Assembly (NCBI GenBank): GCA_963788055.1
Contig: CAWBFA010000002.1
Coordinates: forward strand, 434,001 to 498,000
Reading direction: 5' to 3'
DNA from: JACCTU01 sp963788055
GTDB lineage: Bacteria; Actinomycetota; Thermoleophilia; Gaiellales; Gaiellaceae
Length of the DNA stretch: 64,000 nucleotides
Shown here: positions 56,381 through 63,705 of the stretch, piece after piece
How positions within the stretch are numbered: position 1 is the first letter of the stretch
How the letters are laid out: every line of letters begins with the position of its first letter
The notes under the pieces: generated by a model
What the model was told of the DNA's origin: nothing
What the model saw: the letters and a program-made list of their open reading frames with translations, nothing else
Databases searched by the model: none
Translations under genes and position numbers: made by a program

Positions 56381-56824
56381 GTGACGTCATCTGTCAGGAA
56401 GCCCGACCCTCGGAAGGACTCTCTCCTCGCACACTGCATCGCCCGTGCGGCAGTCGCCGAGCAGGGCGGAACCGCGGCCACCGTGGCCACCTACGGACCG
56501 AAAGCGGAACGGTTGTCGAAGTGGTCGGCGATGCGATTGGGCGTAAAGGTGACGCCAAAAGCATCCAGAGTCGCCGGATTCATCGTCCAGTGGGCCATTG
56601 CGATGCGCGAGGAAGGGCAGGAAACGTTCTCGATCACTGAGTACCAGCGGCATTGGTCAGAGAACGAACGGCAGGCGTATCGTCTTCAAAAGGAGTTCCG
56701 CGAGCTTTGGCCGGAGTACGAGACGCCGAACGAGCTCAGCTTGCAGATCGCGAAGCATCTCGACCCTAAGACGAGCGTCAGGGACGCCATGACCCTTCCG
56801 AGCAAGATCGTGGTGACGGCGTGA
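56381..56824 (+). CDS. First gene of the integrase operon, unknown function
   Basis: 147 aa. No family recognised. Basic N-terminus (MTSSVRKPDPRKDSLLAHCI), a central helical part (SRVAGFIVQWAIAMREEGQE) and FSITEYQRHWSENERQAYRL, QKEFRELWPEYETPNELSLQ, which could be a winged or helix-turn-helix DNA-binding unit. GTG start without ribosome site; its TGA overlaps the next GTG. Position suggests a regulator or recombination helper. Confidence 0.6.
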   Translation: MTSSVRKPDPRKDSLLAHCIARAAVAEQGGTAATVATYGPKAERLSKWSAMRLGVKVTPKASRVAGFIVQWAIAMREEGQETFSITEYQRHWSENERQAYRLQKEFRELWPEYETPNELSLQIAKHLDPKTSVRDAMTLPSKIVVTA

Positions 56825-57015
56825 CGCCGCACGGGATGGAGCGCCTCTTCACGACGAAACAGGTCGCGGAGCTCTGGTCGGCTCACCCAGAAACCATTCG
56901 ACGGCTAGCGGCGCGGGGCGAACTCCGCTCGGTGCGTGTGGGAAGCGAGCGTCGGTACCCGGAGAGCGGGCTTCGCGAGTACCTGCGCCGGCGCGAGGAC
57001 GAGGAGGCCGCTTGA
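56821..57015 (+). CDS. Excisionase-like helix-turn-helix protein
   Basis: 64 aa: MERLFTTKQVAELWSAHPET, IRRLAARGELRSVRVGSERR, YPESGLREYLRRR. The MerR-type HTH_17 pattern (FTTKQVAELW...TIRRLAARGEL...VGSERRYPES) is typical of excisionases and directionality factors encoded just before integrases. GTGA overlap with the gene before and TTGA overlap with the integrase. Confidence 0.82.
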   Translation: MTPHGMERLFTTKQVAELWSAHPETIRRLAARGELRSVRVGSERRYPESGLREYLRRREDEEAA

Positions 57016-58194
57016 GCATCAGAAAGCGAGGCTCGCGGTCGTACCAAGTGCGCGTCTCCGGGTTCCCAGCGCAGACGGCCCCGACGCGCGAAGCAGCCGA
57101 GCGGATCGAGCTCGATCTGAAGCGTCGGCGTGCGCTTGGCCATTTGTACGAGGGGCCGGCAATAACGCTCGGCGAAGCTGTTGACGGAACTCTCGCGCGG
57201 ATCGATGCGACAAGGGGGATCAGCGAGAAGACCCGCGCCTATAACGCGCTGTCCGCAAAGTTGTGGACGCCGCTCCGCGGAACGCCCGTGCCGATGCTTC
57301 GCAGGCAAAGATCGAAGACATGGTTATCGAGCGGGCGACAGAGCGTCCCCGCTCGGCTAAGAACGAGCTCGAGTTCCTTAAGCGGGTGCTTCACGATGCG
57401 AAAGGCCGAGGCCAGCGGGTCGACGACGCCATCTTCGAGATCCCGCCGGTCAAGCATTGTCCGCGCAGGGGTCGGGGGCTGACGGTAGCGGAGCTCCATG
57501 AGCTCGCGTCGTGGTTCCCGGAACACGTATCGAGGCTGATTCTGATCGCCGGACAGGTCGGATGCCGCCAGAACGTGTGGTTCAACATCACGGACGAAAT
57601 GATCGATCTGAGATCGGGCACGCTCATCATTCCCGCCGCACTCGCCAAACGCCGGCGCGAGCACCGGATCTACCTGACGGAACTCGAGGTGCGGCTTCTA
57701 CGCGAGCAACTGCTAGTGCGATCGGCGGGAACCGCTTTGCTCTTCGCCACGGTCGAGGGCAAGCGCTGGACAGCCAACCGGTTCCGCGACCGCGTATGGG
57801 TGCGATCAATTCAAGCAGCCTCGAAGAACGACGCGAACCGGCGTGATGACGGGTCGTCAGTGTTCGACGGCTTCACGTTCCACATGCTGCGCCACACCGC
57901 CGCATCTCTGATGGCGCTGCGGGGGTGGATCCGGCGGTCGCGGCCGAACGGCTCGAGCACAGCGATGGCGGCGCCCTCTTTCACAAGACCTACCGGCACC
58001 TGTACGAGGGCGAGAAACGCGAGCAGGCCAAGCGGCTGCAGGCACTGGTACTGGCGGAGTTGGACGAGGACGGGACACTGAATGGCGAGGAAGGCCCCGA
58101 GGGGCCTAACCAAGCCGATTCAGAGGATGGGCGGTACTGGGCTCGAACCAGTGACCCCCAGCTTGTCGAGCTGGTGCTCTCCCAACTGAGCTAA
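57012..58194 (+). CDS. Tyrosine recombinase (integrase) of the element (two frameshifts)
   Basis: TTG start overlapping the xis stop. N-terminal SAM-like/arm-binding part: MSIRKRGSRSYQVRVSGFPA, AITLGEAVDGTLARIDATRG. One missing G near 57290 (GTGCCGAT for GTGGCCGAT) shifts to ASQAKIEDMVIERATERPRS, GLTVAELHELASWFPEHVSR, the Arg-region IAGQVGCRQNVWFNITDEMI, and FDGFTFHMLRHTAASLMAL with the HxxR box. A second missing base near 57916 shifts to AGVDPAVAAERLEHSDGGAL, FHKTYRHLYEG with the nucleophile Tyr. The final frame runs through attR and stops inside tRNA-Val. Full-length if corrected, ~390 aa. Confidence 0.82.
58128..58151 (+). repeat. Right attachment-site repeat (att) within tRNA-Val
   Basis: Perfect copy of 53359-53382. 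It spans the T arm and acceptor end of the tRNA, so the tRNA is kept whole on this side. Confidence 0.85.
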
Positions 58195-58200
58195 CCGCCC
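58129..58200 (-). tRNA. tRNA-Val (anticodon GAC)
   Basis: 72 nt cloverleaf on the minus strand: acceptor GGGCGGT / ACCGCCC, D arm GCTC...GAGC with AGTTGGGA loop, anticodon stem CCAGC / GCTGG with loop TCGACAA (anticodon GAC), variable loop GGGTC, T arm ACTGG / CCAGT with loop TTCGAGC. CCA is not encoded. Its 3' part is the integration site of the element. Its first base is also the last base of the M23 peptidase stop codon. Confidence 0.95.
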
Positions 58201-58670
58201 TAGGACGCCGGATTGTACCCCGTGATCAGCGGCATCGGATCGACGGGCACTCCGTGGTCTCGCAGCTCGAAATGGAGATGCGTTCCCGTGCACCAGCCCG
58301 TGCAGCCGGCGACACCAAGACGCTCGCCCGCGGTCACGCGCTGGCCGACGTGCACGGTCGCTTCCGCGAGATGTGCATAGAGGGTCGAGTAGCGTTCGTT
58401 CAGCTGCACCTCGACGAGCAGGCCGTAGCCCTCGTAGCCGGTCAGCCAGCCGACGCGCGTGACCACGCCGTCCTCTGCTGTGTGCACGTCGAGCGAGCGG
58501 AGCACACCGATGTCGAGCCCGGAGTGCGGCCGGCCGCCGTCCCAGCCGAACGGGGAGTTCAAACGGCCGTCAGCAGGCCAGTCGAGGGCGAGCTGACGCC
58601 CGCTATCGGTCCACCCGTAGGCGGACGGGACCAGCACAAGCGACCCCAAGACCACGAACAACGCCCTCAT
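58200..58670 (-). CDS. M23-family peptidoglycan endopeptidase (LytM-type)
   Basis: 156 aa. Signal peptide MRALFVVLGSLVLVPSAYG. M23 core: DWPADGRLNSPFGWDGGRPH, SGLDIGVLRSLDVHTAEDGV (H and D ligands), YEGYGLLVEVQLNERYSTLY, AHLAEATVHVGQRVTAGERL, TGTHLHFELRDHGVPVDP (HLHFE). All zinc-site residues (H-x3-D...H-x-H) are present, so it should be an active cell-wall hydrolase or activator. Its TAG shares one base with tRNA-Val. Confidence 0.92.
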   Translation of the reverse strand: MRALFVVLGSLVLVPSAYGWTDSGRQLALDWPADGRLNSPFGWDGGRPHSGLDIGVLRSLDVHTAEDGVVTRVGWLTGYEGYGLLVEVQLNERYSTLYAHLAEATVHVGQRVTAGERLGVAGCTGWCTGTHLHFELRDHGVPVDPMPLITGYNPAS

Positions 58671-58688
58671 GCAGCCCGGCAGGGTAGC

Positions 58689-59903
58689 TCAGAAGATCTC
58701 GGGGCACCAGGGCGCGACCCCGGTGCGGCGGAAGATCGAGTCTGCGCGGTCGACTCCGCCCTCGCGGAGCTCCTCGACGCGCAGCCCGCGCCGCAGCTCT
58801 GCGAACGTGAAGGCGCCGAGGTAGACGGAGCCGAGCGCGGTCACGTCGCAGCGCAGATCGGGCTGGTCGTCCGTGCGCTCGCACGAGCCACGCGCCAGCT
58901 TCCAGCAGCCCTCGTTCCACGGCGCGAACGCGTCGGCGACGTCGAGCACGACCTCTCCCTCGGTTGCGTACGACCGAGCGGAGAGCGCCGCAGCGATGTC
59001 GACGAGGCGCACCCAGATTCCGTCGCCCGCGCGGTACGTCATCCGTCGCGGCTTCGCGAGCAGGAAGAAGAGCGGGTGGTCGATCGGCATCAGGTCCGCG
59101 CTGATCGACGCCTGCCAGTCGATGTCGAGCAGGAAGCGCCAGATCTCAGCGGTTCCGCGCGGTGTCGCTCCGATCGCCTCGACGACGCCGAGCCGCGCCG
59201 ACGACGATCCCTGCTCCCACCCCGGGTTGTGACGGTAGATCGCGTAGGCCTGCGGCTCGCCGTCGACCTCGAGCAGCACGAAGCGCTTCGGACCGCCACC
59301 GCCGCGGCGCTCCTGCGGATCGGCGACCACCCGGTTCTCCCACCAAGCGCGAGTTCGCCCGAACATCCCGGGCGTCTGCTCGAGCGCCCGGTCCCAGACC
59401 CCCGGGAGCAGCTCGAGCGCCTCGGTCGACTCCAGCAGGCGCACACGGCCGCGCGGCTCGAGTGGGTATGCGAACTCGGAGTGCTCGCGCGCGAGCGAGA
59501 TGTCACCCGCGAACGAGGCCATCCCGTAGCCGTAGCGGCCGTAGATCGTCTCCTCCGAGGCCCAGAGCGCCGCGATCGGCTCGCCGCGCTCGTGGATGTC
59601 GTCGAGCTGCGCGCGCATCATCGCGCGCAGGACGCCGCGACGGCGGTGCGTCGGGTAGACGCCGACGACCGTTACGCCCGCGCAGCGAACGATCGCGCCG
59701 GGGACCGAGAGCTCGAACGGAAAGACGCCTGCGCCGCCGACGATCGCTCCGTCTTCCCACGCGGCGTGCATCCGCTCGAGCGGCAGCGTCTGCGAGAAGC
59801 GCTCCGCGCGCTCGACCGTCTGCTCCCCGCCGAAGTACTGGTCGATCGCTTGGAGTGCGCCCTGGAAGTCGTCCAGGTTCTCGGTCGGGCGAACGTCGAA
59901 CAT
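58689..59903 (-). CDS. Eis-like GNAT acetyltransferase, copy 2
   Basis: 404 aa, Eis family layout: GNAT domain 1 (VTVVGVYPTHRRRGVLRAMM, the CoA loop R-x-x-G), central GNAT-like domain (VRLLESTEALELLPGVWDRA ... RFVLLEVDGEPQAYAIYRH), and C-terminal sterol-carrier-like domain (VRLVDIAAALSARSYATEGE ... VYLGAFTFAELRRGLRVEEL), ending in the C-terminal carboxylate PWCPEIF. Eis proteins are hexamers that acetylate amines such as aminoglycosides or protein Lys. ATG overlaps the stop of copy 1 (TGATG). Confidence 0.88.
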   Translation of the reverse strand: MFDVRPTENLDDFQGALQAIDQYFGGEQTVERAERFSQTLPLERMHAAWEDGAIVGGAGVFPFELSVPGAIVRCAGVTVVGVYPTHRRRGVLRAMMRAQLDDIHERGEPIAALWASEETIYGRYGYGMASFAGDISLAREHSEFAYPLEPRGRVRLLESTEALELLPGVWDRALEQTPGMFGRTRAWWENRVVADPQERRGGGGPKRFVLLEVDGEPQAYAIYRHNPGWEQGSSSARLGVVEAIGATPRGTAEIWRFLLDIDWQASISADLMPIDHPLFFLLAKPRRMTYRAGDGIWVRLVDIAAALSARSYATEGEVVLDVADAFAPWNEGCWKLARGSCERTDDQPDLRCDVTALGSVYLGAFTFAELRRGLRVEELREGGVDRADSIFRRTGVAPWCPEIF

Positions 59904-61111
59904 CAGAAGACCTCCGGGCAGAACGGCGGGAGTGGAGTGCGAAAGAGATCGGACGCGCGCTCGAGCGCGCCGGGCGTGAGCTCGCGCGCGCGGTCGGCCC
60001 TCGCCAGCCTGACGAAGTCGAATGCTCCGAGGAATGGACCGGAGAGATCCGACACGTCGAGCTCCACGTCGGCCCCGTCGTCAGTTCGGTCGACCGTCTC
60101 CCCCACGCGGTAGCGCCCCGCGTTCCACGGGCACAGCTCGTCGCGCACGGCGAGCACAACAGGATCGCCGTCGCGGTATGACCGTGCACGAAGCGCGGCC
60201 TCGACGTCGACGAAGCGAAGCCAGAGCCCGTCCTCGAGCTTCAGGTGAAGCGCGCGGGGATCGCGCGCCATCAGGAAGAGCGGCGTCGCCGGGTCGACGG
60301 GTCCCGCGTCGACCTTCTCGGTCAGATCGATGCTGAACAGGTACCGCCACACCTCTCGCTCGGCTGCGGGATTCGTCCCGAACACCTCGACGACGCGGAC
60401 GACGCCGTGCGGGAATCCCTGCTCCCATTCGCTCTTGATGCGGTAGACCGCGTAGCCCTCGACGGCACCGTCGAGCTCGAGCACCGCGTAGAACTTCCGG
60501 CTCGAGCCCTTTCGCCAGGCCTCCGGGTCGCCGAGGCGGTGGTTCCGCCACCAGTGCTCGCTCCGCGAGATCATGCCCGGCCGCTCGAGCCGGAGCTTCT
60601 CGTGGACCGGGCGCGCAAGCTCGTACGCTTCGTCGGCGTCGACGAGCCGCAGCGATCCCTGCGGGCCGGGGTCGTCCCGCAACGCGAAGCGCTCGGACTC
60701 TCCGCTCATCCGCGCGGCTGGGGCCGCGATCCCGTAGCCGAAGCGGCCGTAGATCGAAGCCTCCGACGCCCAGAGCGCGGCGATCGGCTCGCCTTGCTCG
60801 CGGGCGATGTCGAGCTGCTGCGTCATGAAGCGCCGAAGGATTCCCTGCCGTCGGTGTGTCGGCACGACGCCGACCCAGGTGACACCGGCGCACGGAAGCT
60901 GCCCGCCGGGGATCGTCAGCTCGAACTCGTACGAGCCGGCCAGCCCGACGGTGCGGCCGCCGTCGAGCGCGACGACTGCTCGCTCGGGACGCAGGGAGAC
61001 GCTCTCACGCTCCCAGTCGAACTCCTCGAGGCTCGAGCCGAACGCACTCTCGGCAGCCTCCATCCCGGCGCGGAGCTCGTCCTCCGCAGGAGGCCTGATC
61101 TCGATCTCCAC
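59903..61111 (-). CDS. Eis-like GNAT acetyltransferase, copy 1
   Basis: 402 aa, same three domains: VTWVGVVPTHRRQGILRRFM, LWASEASIYGRFGYGIAAPA, FYAVLELDGAVEGYAVYRIK, LRFVDVEAALRARSYRDGDP, FLGAFDFVRLARADRARELT, and C-terminal PPFCPEVF. Tandem paralogue of copy 2; both follow pcrA with overlapping stop/start codons (TAGTG, TGATG), so the three genes form one operon. Confidence 0.88.
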   Translation of the reverse strand: MEIEIRPPAEDELRAGMEAAESAFGSSLEEFDWERESVSLRPERAVVALDGGRTVGLAGSYEFELTIPGGQLPCAGVTWVGVVPTHRRQGILRRFMTQQLDIAREQGEPIAALWASEASIYGRFGYGIAAPAARMSGESERFALRDDPGPQGSLRLVDADEAYELARPVHEKLRLERPGMISRSEHWWRNHRLGDPEAWRKGSSRKFYAVLELDGAVEGYAVYRIKSEWEQGFPHGVVRVVEVFGTNPAAEREVWRYLFSIDLTEKVDAGPVDPATPLFLMARDPRALHLKLEDGLWLRFVDVEAALRARSYRDGDPVVLAVRDELCPWNAGRYRVGETVDRTDDGADVELDVSDLSGPFLGAFDFVRLARADRARELTPGALERASDLFRTPLPPFCPEVF

Positions 61112-63261
61112 TACGCGATCTTCTCGAGCGGGGCGTAGTCGAGCACGAGGCGACGCTCGGTCCCGTCGTTGGCGAAGCGTACGGTCACGACGCCGCCGAC
61201 CTCGATCCGAGTGACCACGCCCTCGCCGAGCGTTCCATGGCGCACGGAGTCGCCGGTCGAAAGCGTCGGAACGTTCGTGCGCGGAGCGATCTCGGGCGCC
61301 GGCGAGCGCGCCGACCAGGTCGCTGGAGCGAGCCGCTCTCGCTCGACGTGCTCAGTCGGGAGCTCGTCCAGGAAGCGCGACGGCAAGTTGTAGTTCCGTC
61401 CTCCGTACAGCGAGCGCGACGACGCGTGCAGGAGCGTCAAACGCTCGCGCGCACGCGTCAGCCCGACGTACGCAAGTCGACGCTCCTCCTCGAGCGAGTT
61501 CTCCTCGATCGAGCGTGCGTGCGGAAAGATGCCCTCCTCCATCCCGATCATCAACACGGCGCGGAACTCGAGACCCTTCGCGTTGTGGAGCGTCATCAAG
61601 GTGACGAGCGACCCTTCGCCGCGAATCGCGTCCTGGTCGGAATAGAGCGAGATCTCCTGCAGGAACGACGAGAGCGACGGCTCCTCGGCCTGCTCCTGAT
61701 ACTCGCGTGCGACGCCGACGAGCTCCTGGAGGTTCTCGAGCCGGCCCTGCGCCTCCACGGTGCGCTCCGCCTCGAGCGACTCGGTGTAGCCCGAGCGCTC
61801 GAGCACGTCCTGGACGATGTCCGCGACCGGACGGTCGAGCTCCGACATCAGCGACTGGATCATCGTGCGGAAGCTCGTGACCGCCTTCGCCGACTTCGTC
61901 GCAAGCCCGGCCTCCTCCGGGAACTCCATCGCCTCCCAGAGCGTGATCGCGCGGCCGCTCGCGTAGTTCTGGAGGCGCGCGAGTGACGAGTCGCCGATCC
62001 CGCGCCGCGGCTTGTTCGCGATCCGCAGCAGGCTGACCGTGTCGAACGGGTTGTCGAGCACCTGGAGGTAGGAGATGAGGTCCTTCACCTCGGCGCGCTC
62101 GTAGAAGCGTGGGCCGCCGATCACCTGGTACGCGATCCCCTGGCGCACGAGCACGTCCTCGAGCACGCGCGACTGCGCGTTCGTCCGGTAGAAGACCGCG
62201 ATCTCGTCGCCGTTGAAGCCCTCCTCGACGAGTCCGGCGATCTCGACCGCGACGAAGCGCGCCTCTGCGTGCTCGTCCTCGAGCTCGACGACGCGCACCG
62301 GGTCGCCGGTGCCGAGCTCGGACCAGAGGTTCTTCGGCTTCCGCTCACGGTTGTTCGAGATAACCGCGTTCGCCGCCTCGAGGATCGAGTTCGTCGAGCG
62401 GTAGTTCTGCTCGAGCGCGATCGTCTTGGTGCCGGGGAAGTCGCGCTCGAACTCGAGGATGTTGCGTATGTCTGCGCCGCGGAACGCATAGATCGACTGG
62501 TCCGGGTCGCCGACGGCGAAGACGTTCAGATGCTTCTGTGCGAGCAGCTGCAGGAGCCGGTACTGCGCGTGGTTCGTGTCCTGGTACTCGTCGACCAGGA
62601 TATAGCGGAACGACCTTTGCCACTTCTCGCGCGCTTCAGGAAAGCGCTCGAGCACTTCGACCGTGAGCATCAGCATGTCGTCGAAGTCGACCGCGTTCGA
62701 GGCGTGCAGTCGGCGCTGGTAGAGGTCGTAGACCTCGGCAACCGTCTGGTCGTAGAACGAGGCGACGCGCTCGCGGTAGTCGTCGGGCGTGATCAGCTGG
62801 TTCTTCGCGTTCGAGATCTGTGCGTGGATGCCGCGCGGGACGAAGCGCTTCGTGTCGCGCTCGAGCTCCTCCAGCACGTTCTTCACCAGGCGGATCTGGT
62901 CGGCCTGGTCATAGATCGTGAAGTTCGTCCGGTAGCCGAGGTGCTGCGCCTCCCGGCGGAGAATGCGCCCGCAGGCAGCGTGGAACGTGAGGATCCAGGT
63001 GCCGCGCGCGTCCTCGCCGAGGAGGTCCCACTGGCGCGTCCGCATCTCGTCGGCCGCTCGGTTCGTGAAAGTGATCGCCAGGATCTCGTTCGCCTTCGCG
63101 CCGATCGCGCCGATCAGGTGCGCGACCCGGTGCGTGAGGACGCGCGTCTTGCCCGAGCCTGCGCCCGCGACCACGAGCACCGGCCCCTCGGTGTGGAGCA
63201 CAGCGTCGCGCTGGGCTTCGTTCAGCCCTGCGAGGTAGGTTTCTGGCGAGACGACCGGCAC
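61111..63261 (-). CDS. pcrA: ATP-dependent DNA helicase PcrA/UvrD
   Basis: 716 aa, superfamily 1A 3'-5' helicase. Motif I VVAGAGSGKTRVLTHRVAHL, Ia AITFTNRAADEMRTR, II ILVDEYQDTNHAQYRLLQLL, III VFAVGDPDQSIYAFRGADIR, IV IALEQNYRST, V LMTLHNAKGLEFRAVLMIGM, VI RRLAYVGLTRARERLTLLHA, and a C-terminal Tudor-like domain (SVRHGTLGEGVVTRIEVGGV). Works in nucleotide excision repair, recombination control and plasmid replication. GTG start; TAGCAT ends 7 bases upstream. Confidence 0.96.
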   Translation of the reverse strand: MPVVSPETYLAGLNEAQRDAVLHTEGPVLVVAGAGSGKTRVLTHRVAHLIGAIGAKANEILAITFTNRAADEMRTRQWDLLGEDARGTWILTFHAACGRILRREAQHLGYRTNFTIYDQADQIRLVKNVLEELERDTKRFVPRGIHAQISNAKNQLITPDDYRERVASFYDQTVAEVYDLYQRRLHASNAVDFDDMLMLTVEVLERFPEAREKWQRSFRYILVDEYQDTNHAQYRLLQLLAQKHLNVFAVGDPDQSIYAFRGADIRNILEFERDFPGTKTIALEQNYRSTNSILEAANAVISNNRERKPKNLWSELGTGDPVRVVELEDEHAEARFVAVEIAGLVEEGFNGDEIAVFYRTNAQSRVLEDVLVRQGIAYQVIGGPRFYERAEVKDLISYLQVLDNPFDTVSLLRIANKPRRGIGDSSLARLQNYASGRAITLWEAMEFPEEAGLATKSAKAVTSFRTMIQSLMSELDRPVADIVQDVLERSGYTESLEAERTVEAQGRLENLQELVGVAREYQEQAEEPSLSSFLQEISLYSDQDAIRGEGSLVTLMTLHNAKGLEFRAVLMIGMEEGIFPHARSIEENSLEEERRLAYVGLTRARERLTLLHASSRSLYGGRNYNLPSRFLDELPTEHVERERLAPATWSARSPAPEIAPRTNVPTLSTGDSVRHGTLGEGVVTRIEVGGVVTVRFANDGTERRLVLDYAPLEKIA

Positions 63262-63268
63262 TCCGGCG

Positions 63269-63274
63269 ATGCTA
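63269..63274 (-). promoter_or_regulatory. -10 box TAGCAT before pcrA
   Basis: Ends 7 bases before the GTG on the minus strand. The divergent cupin gene instead has a ribosome site (GGAGGA). Confidence 0.5.
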
Positions 63275-63297
63275 GCGACGAGGGAGGAGCCTCACCG

Positions 63298-63705
63298 ATG
63301 GCGCACAGCTTTGGGTCGATCGACGAGCTCGGCGACAACTACGGCTTCCGTAAGATCCGGCAGAGCCTCGGGGTGAGCGCGTTCGGCGTGAACGCGATCG
63401 TCTACCCGCCCGGAGCGGAGGGGGTCCTCCACTACCACGACGAGCAGGACGAGCTCTACTTCGTGCACAGCGGAACCGCCCGCTTCGACGTCGACGGCGA
63501 GGTGCGCGAGCTCGGGCCTGGGGGGCTTGCGCACGTCGAGGCTGCGACGCCGCGGCTGGTCTCGAACGTCGGCGACGACGACCTGGTGCTGCTGATCGTC
63601 GGCGGAAAGGGTGGCTACGTGGGCCGCGACGGGCAGCTCGTCGACCCGGCCGACCTGCAAAAGCGCCAGGCGATGGGCCGCGGCGAGTTCAGCAAGTCAA
63701 CCTAG
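63298..63705 (+). CDS. Cupin-domain protein
   Basis: 135 aa single cupin. Motif 1: HYHDEQDELYFVHSGTARFD (H-x-H-x4-E...G); motif 2: GPGGLAHVEAATPRLVSNVG (G-x5-H...). Metal-binding beta barrel; the substrate cannot be deduced. Ribosome site GGAGGA ahead of ATG 63298. It converges on the CinA-like gene with a 9-base overlap. Confidence 0.88.
   Translation: MAHSFGSIDELGDNYGFRKIRQSLGVSAFGVNAIVYPPGAEGVLHYHDEQDELYFVHSGTARFDVDGEVRELGPGGLAHVEAATPRLVSNVGDDDLVLLIVGGKGGYVGRDGQLVDPADLQKRQAMGRGEFSKST

Larger units (their letters stand above)
53359..58151. mobile_element. Integrative element inserted in tRNA-Val(GAC), 4.77 kb
   Basis: Bounded by a 24 bp perfect direct repeat (53359-53382 and 58128-58151), the second copy being the 3' part of tRNA-Val. 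Contains, left to right: a replication-initiator-like gene (+), a TIR-like fragment (+), a heptad-repeat/histidine-kinase-like gene (-), and an operon of an unknown protein, an excisionase-like HTH protein and a tyrosine integrase (+) abutting the tRNA. This is the layout of small actinobacterial integrative plasmids or satellites. No transfer (TraB/FtsK), capsid or conjugation gene is seen, so it is either helper-dependent or maintained by integration. The rep and int genes each read with one-base frameshifts. Confidence 0.82.

Noticed and set aside
56082..56390. Minus-strand frame in the element's divergent intergenic region
   Set aside because: It overlaps the int-operon promoter and start, has no ribosome site or TANNNT box, and its composition is not protein-like.
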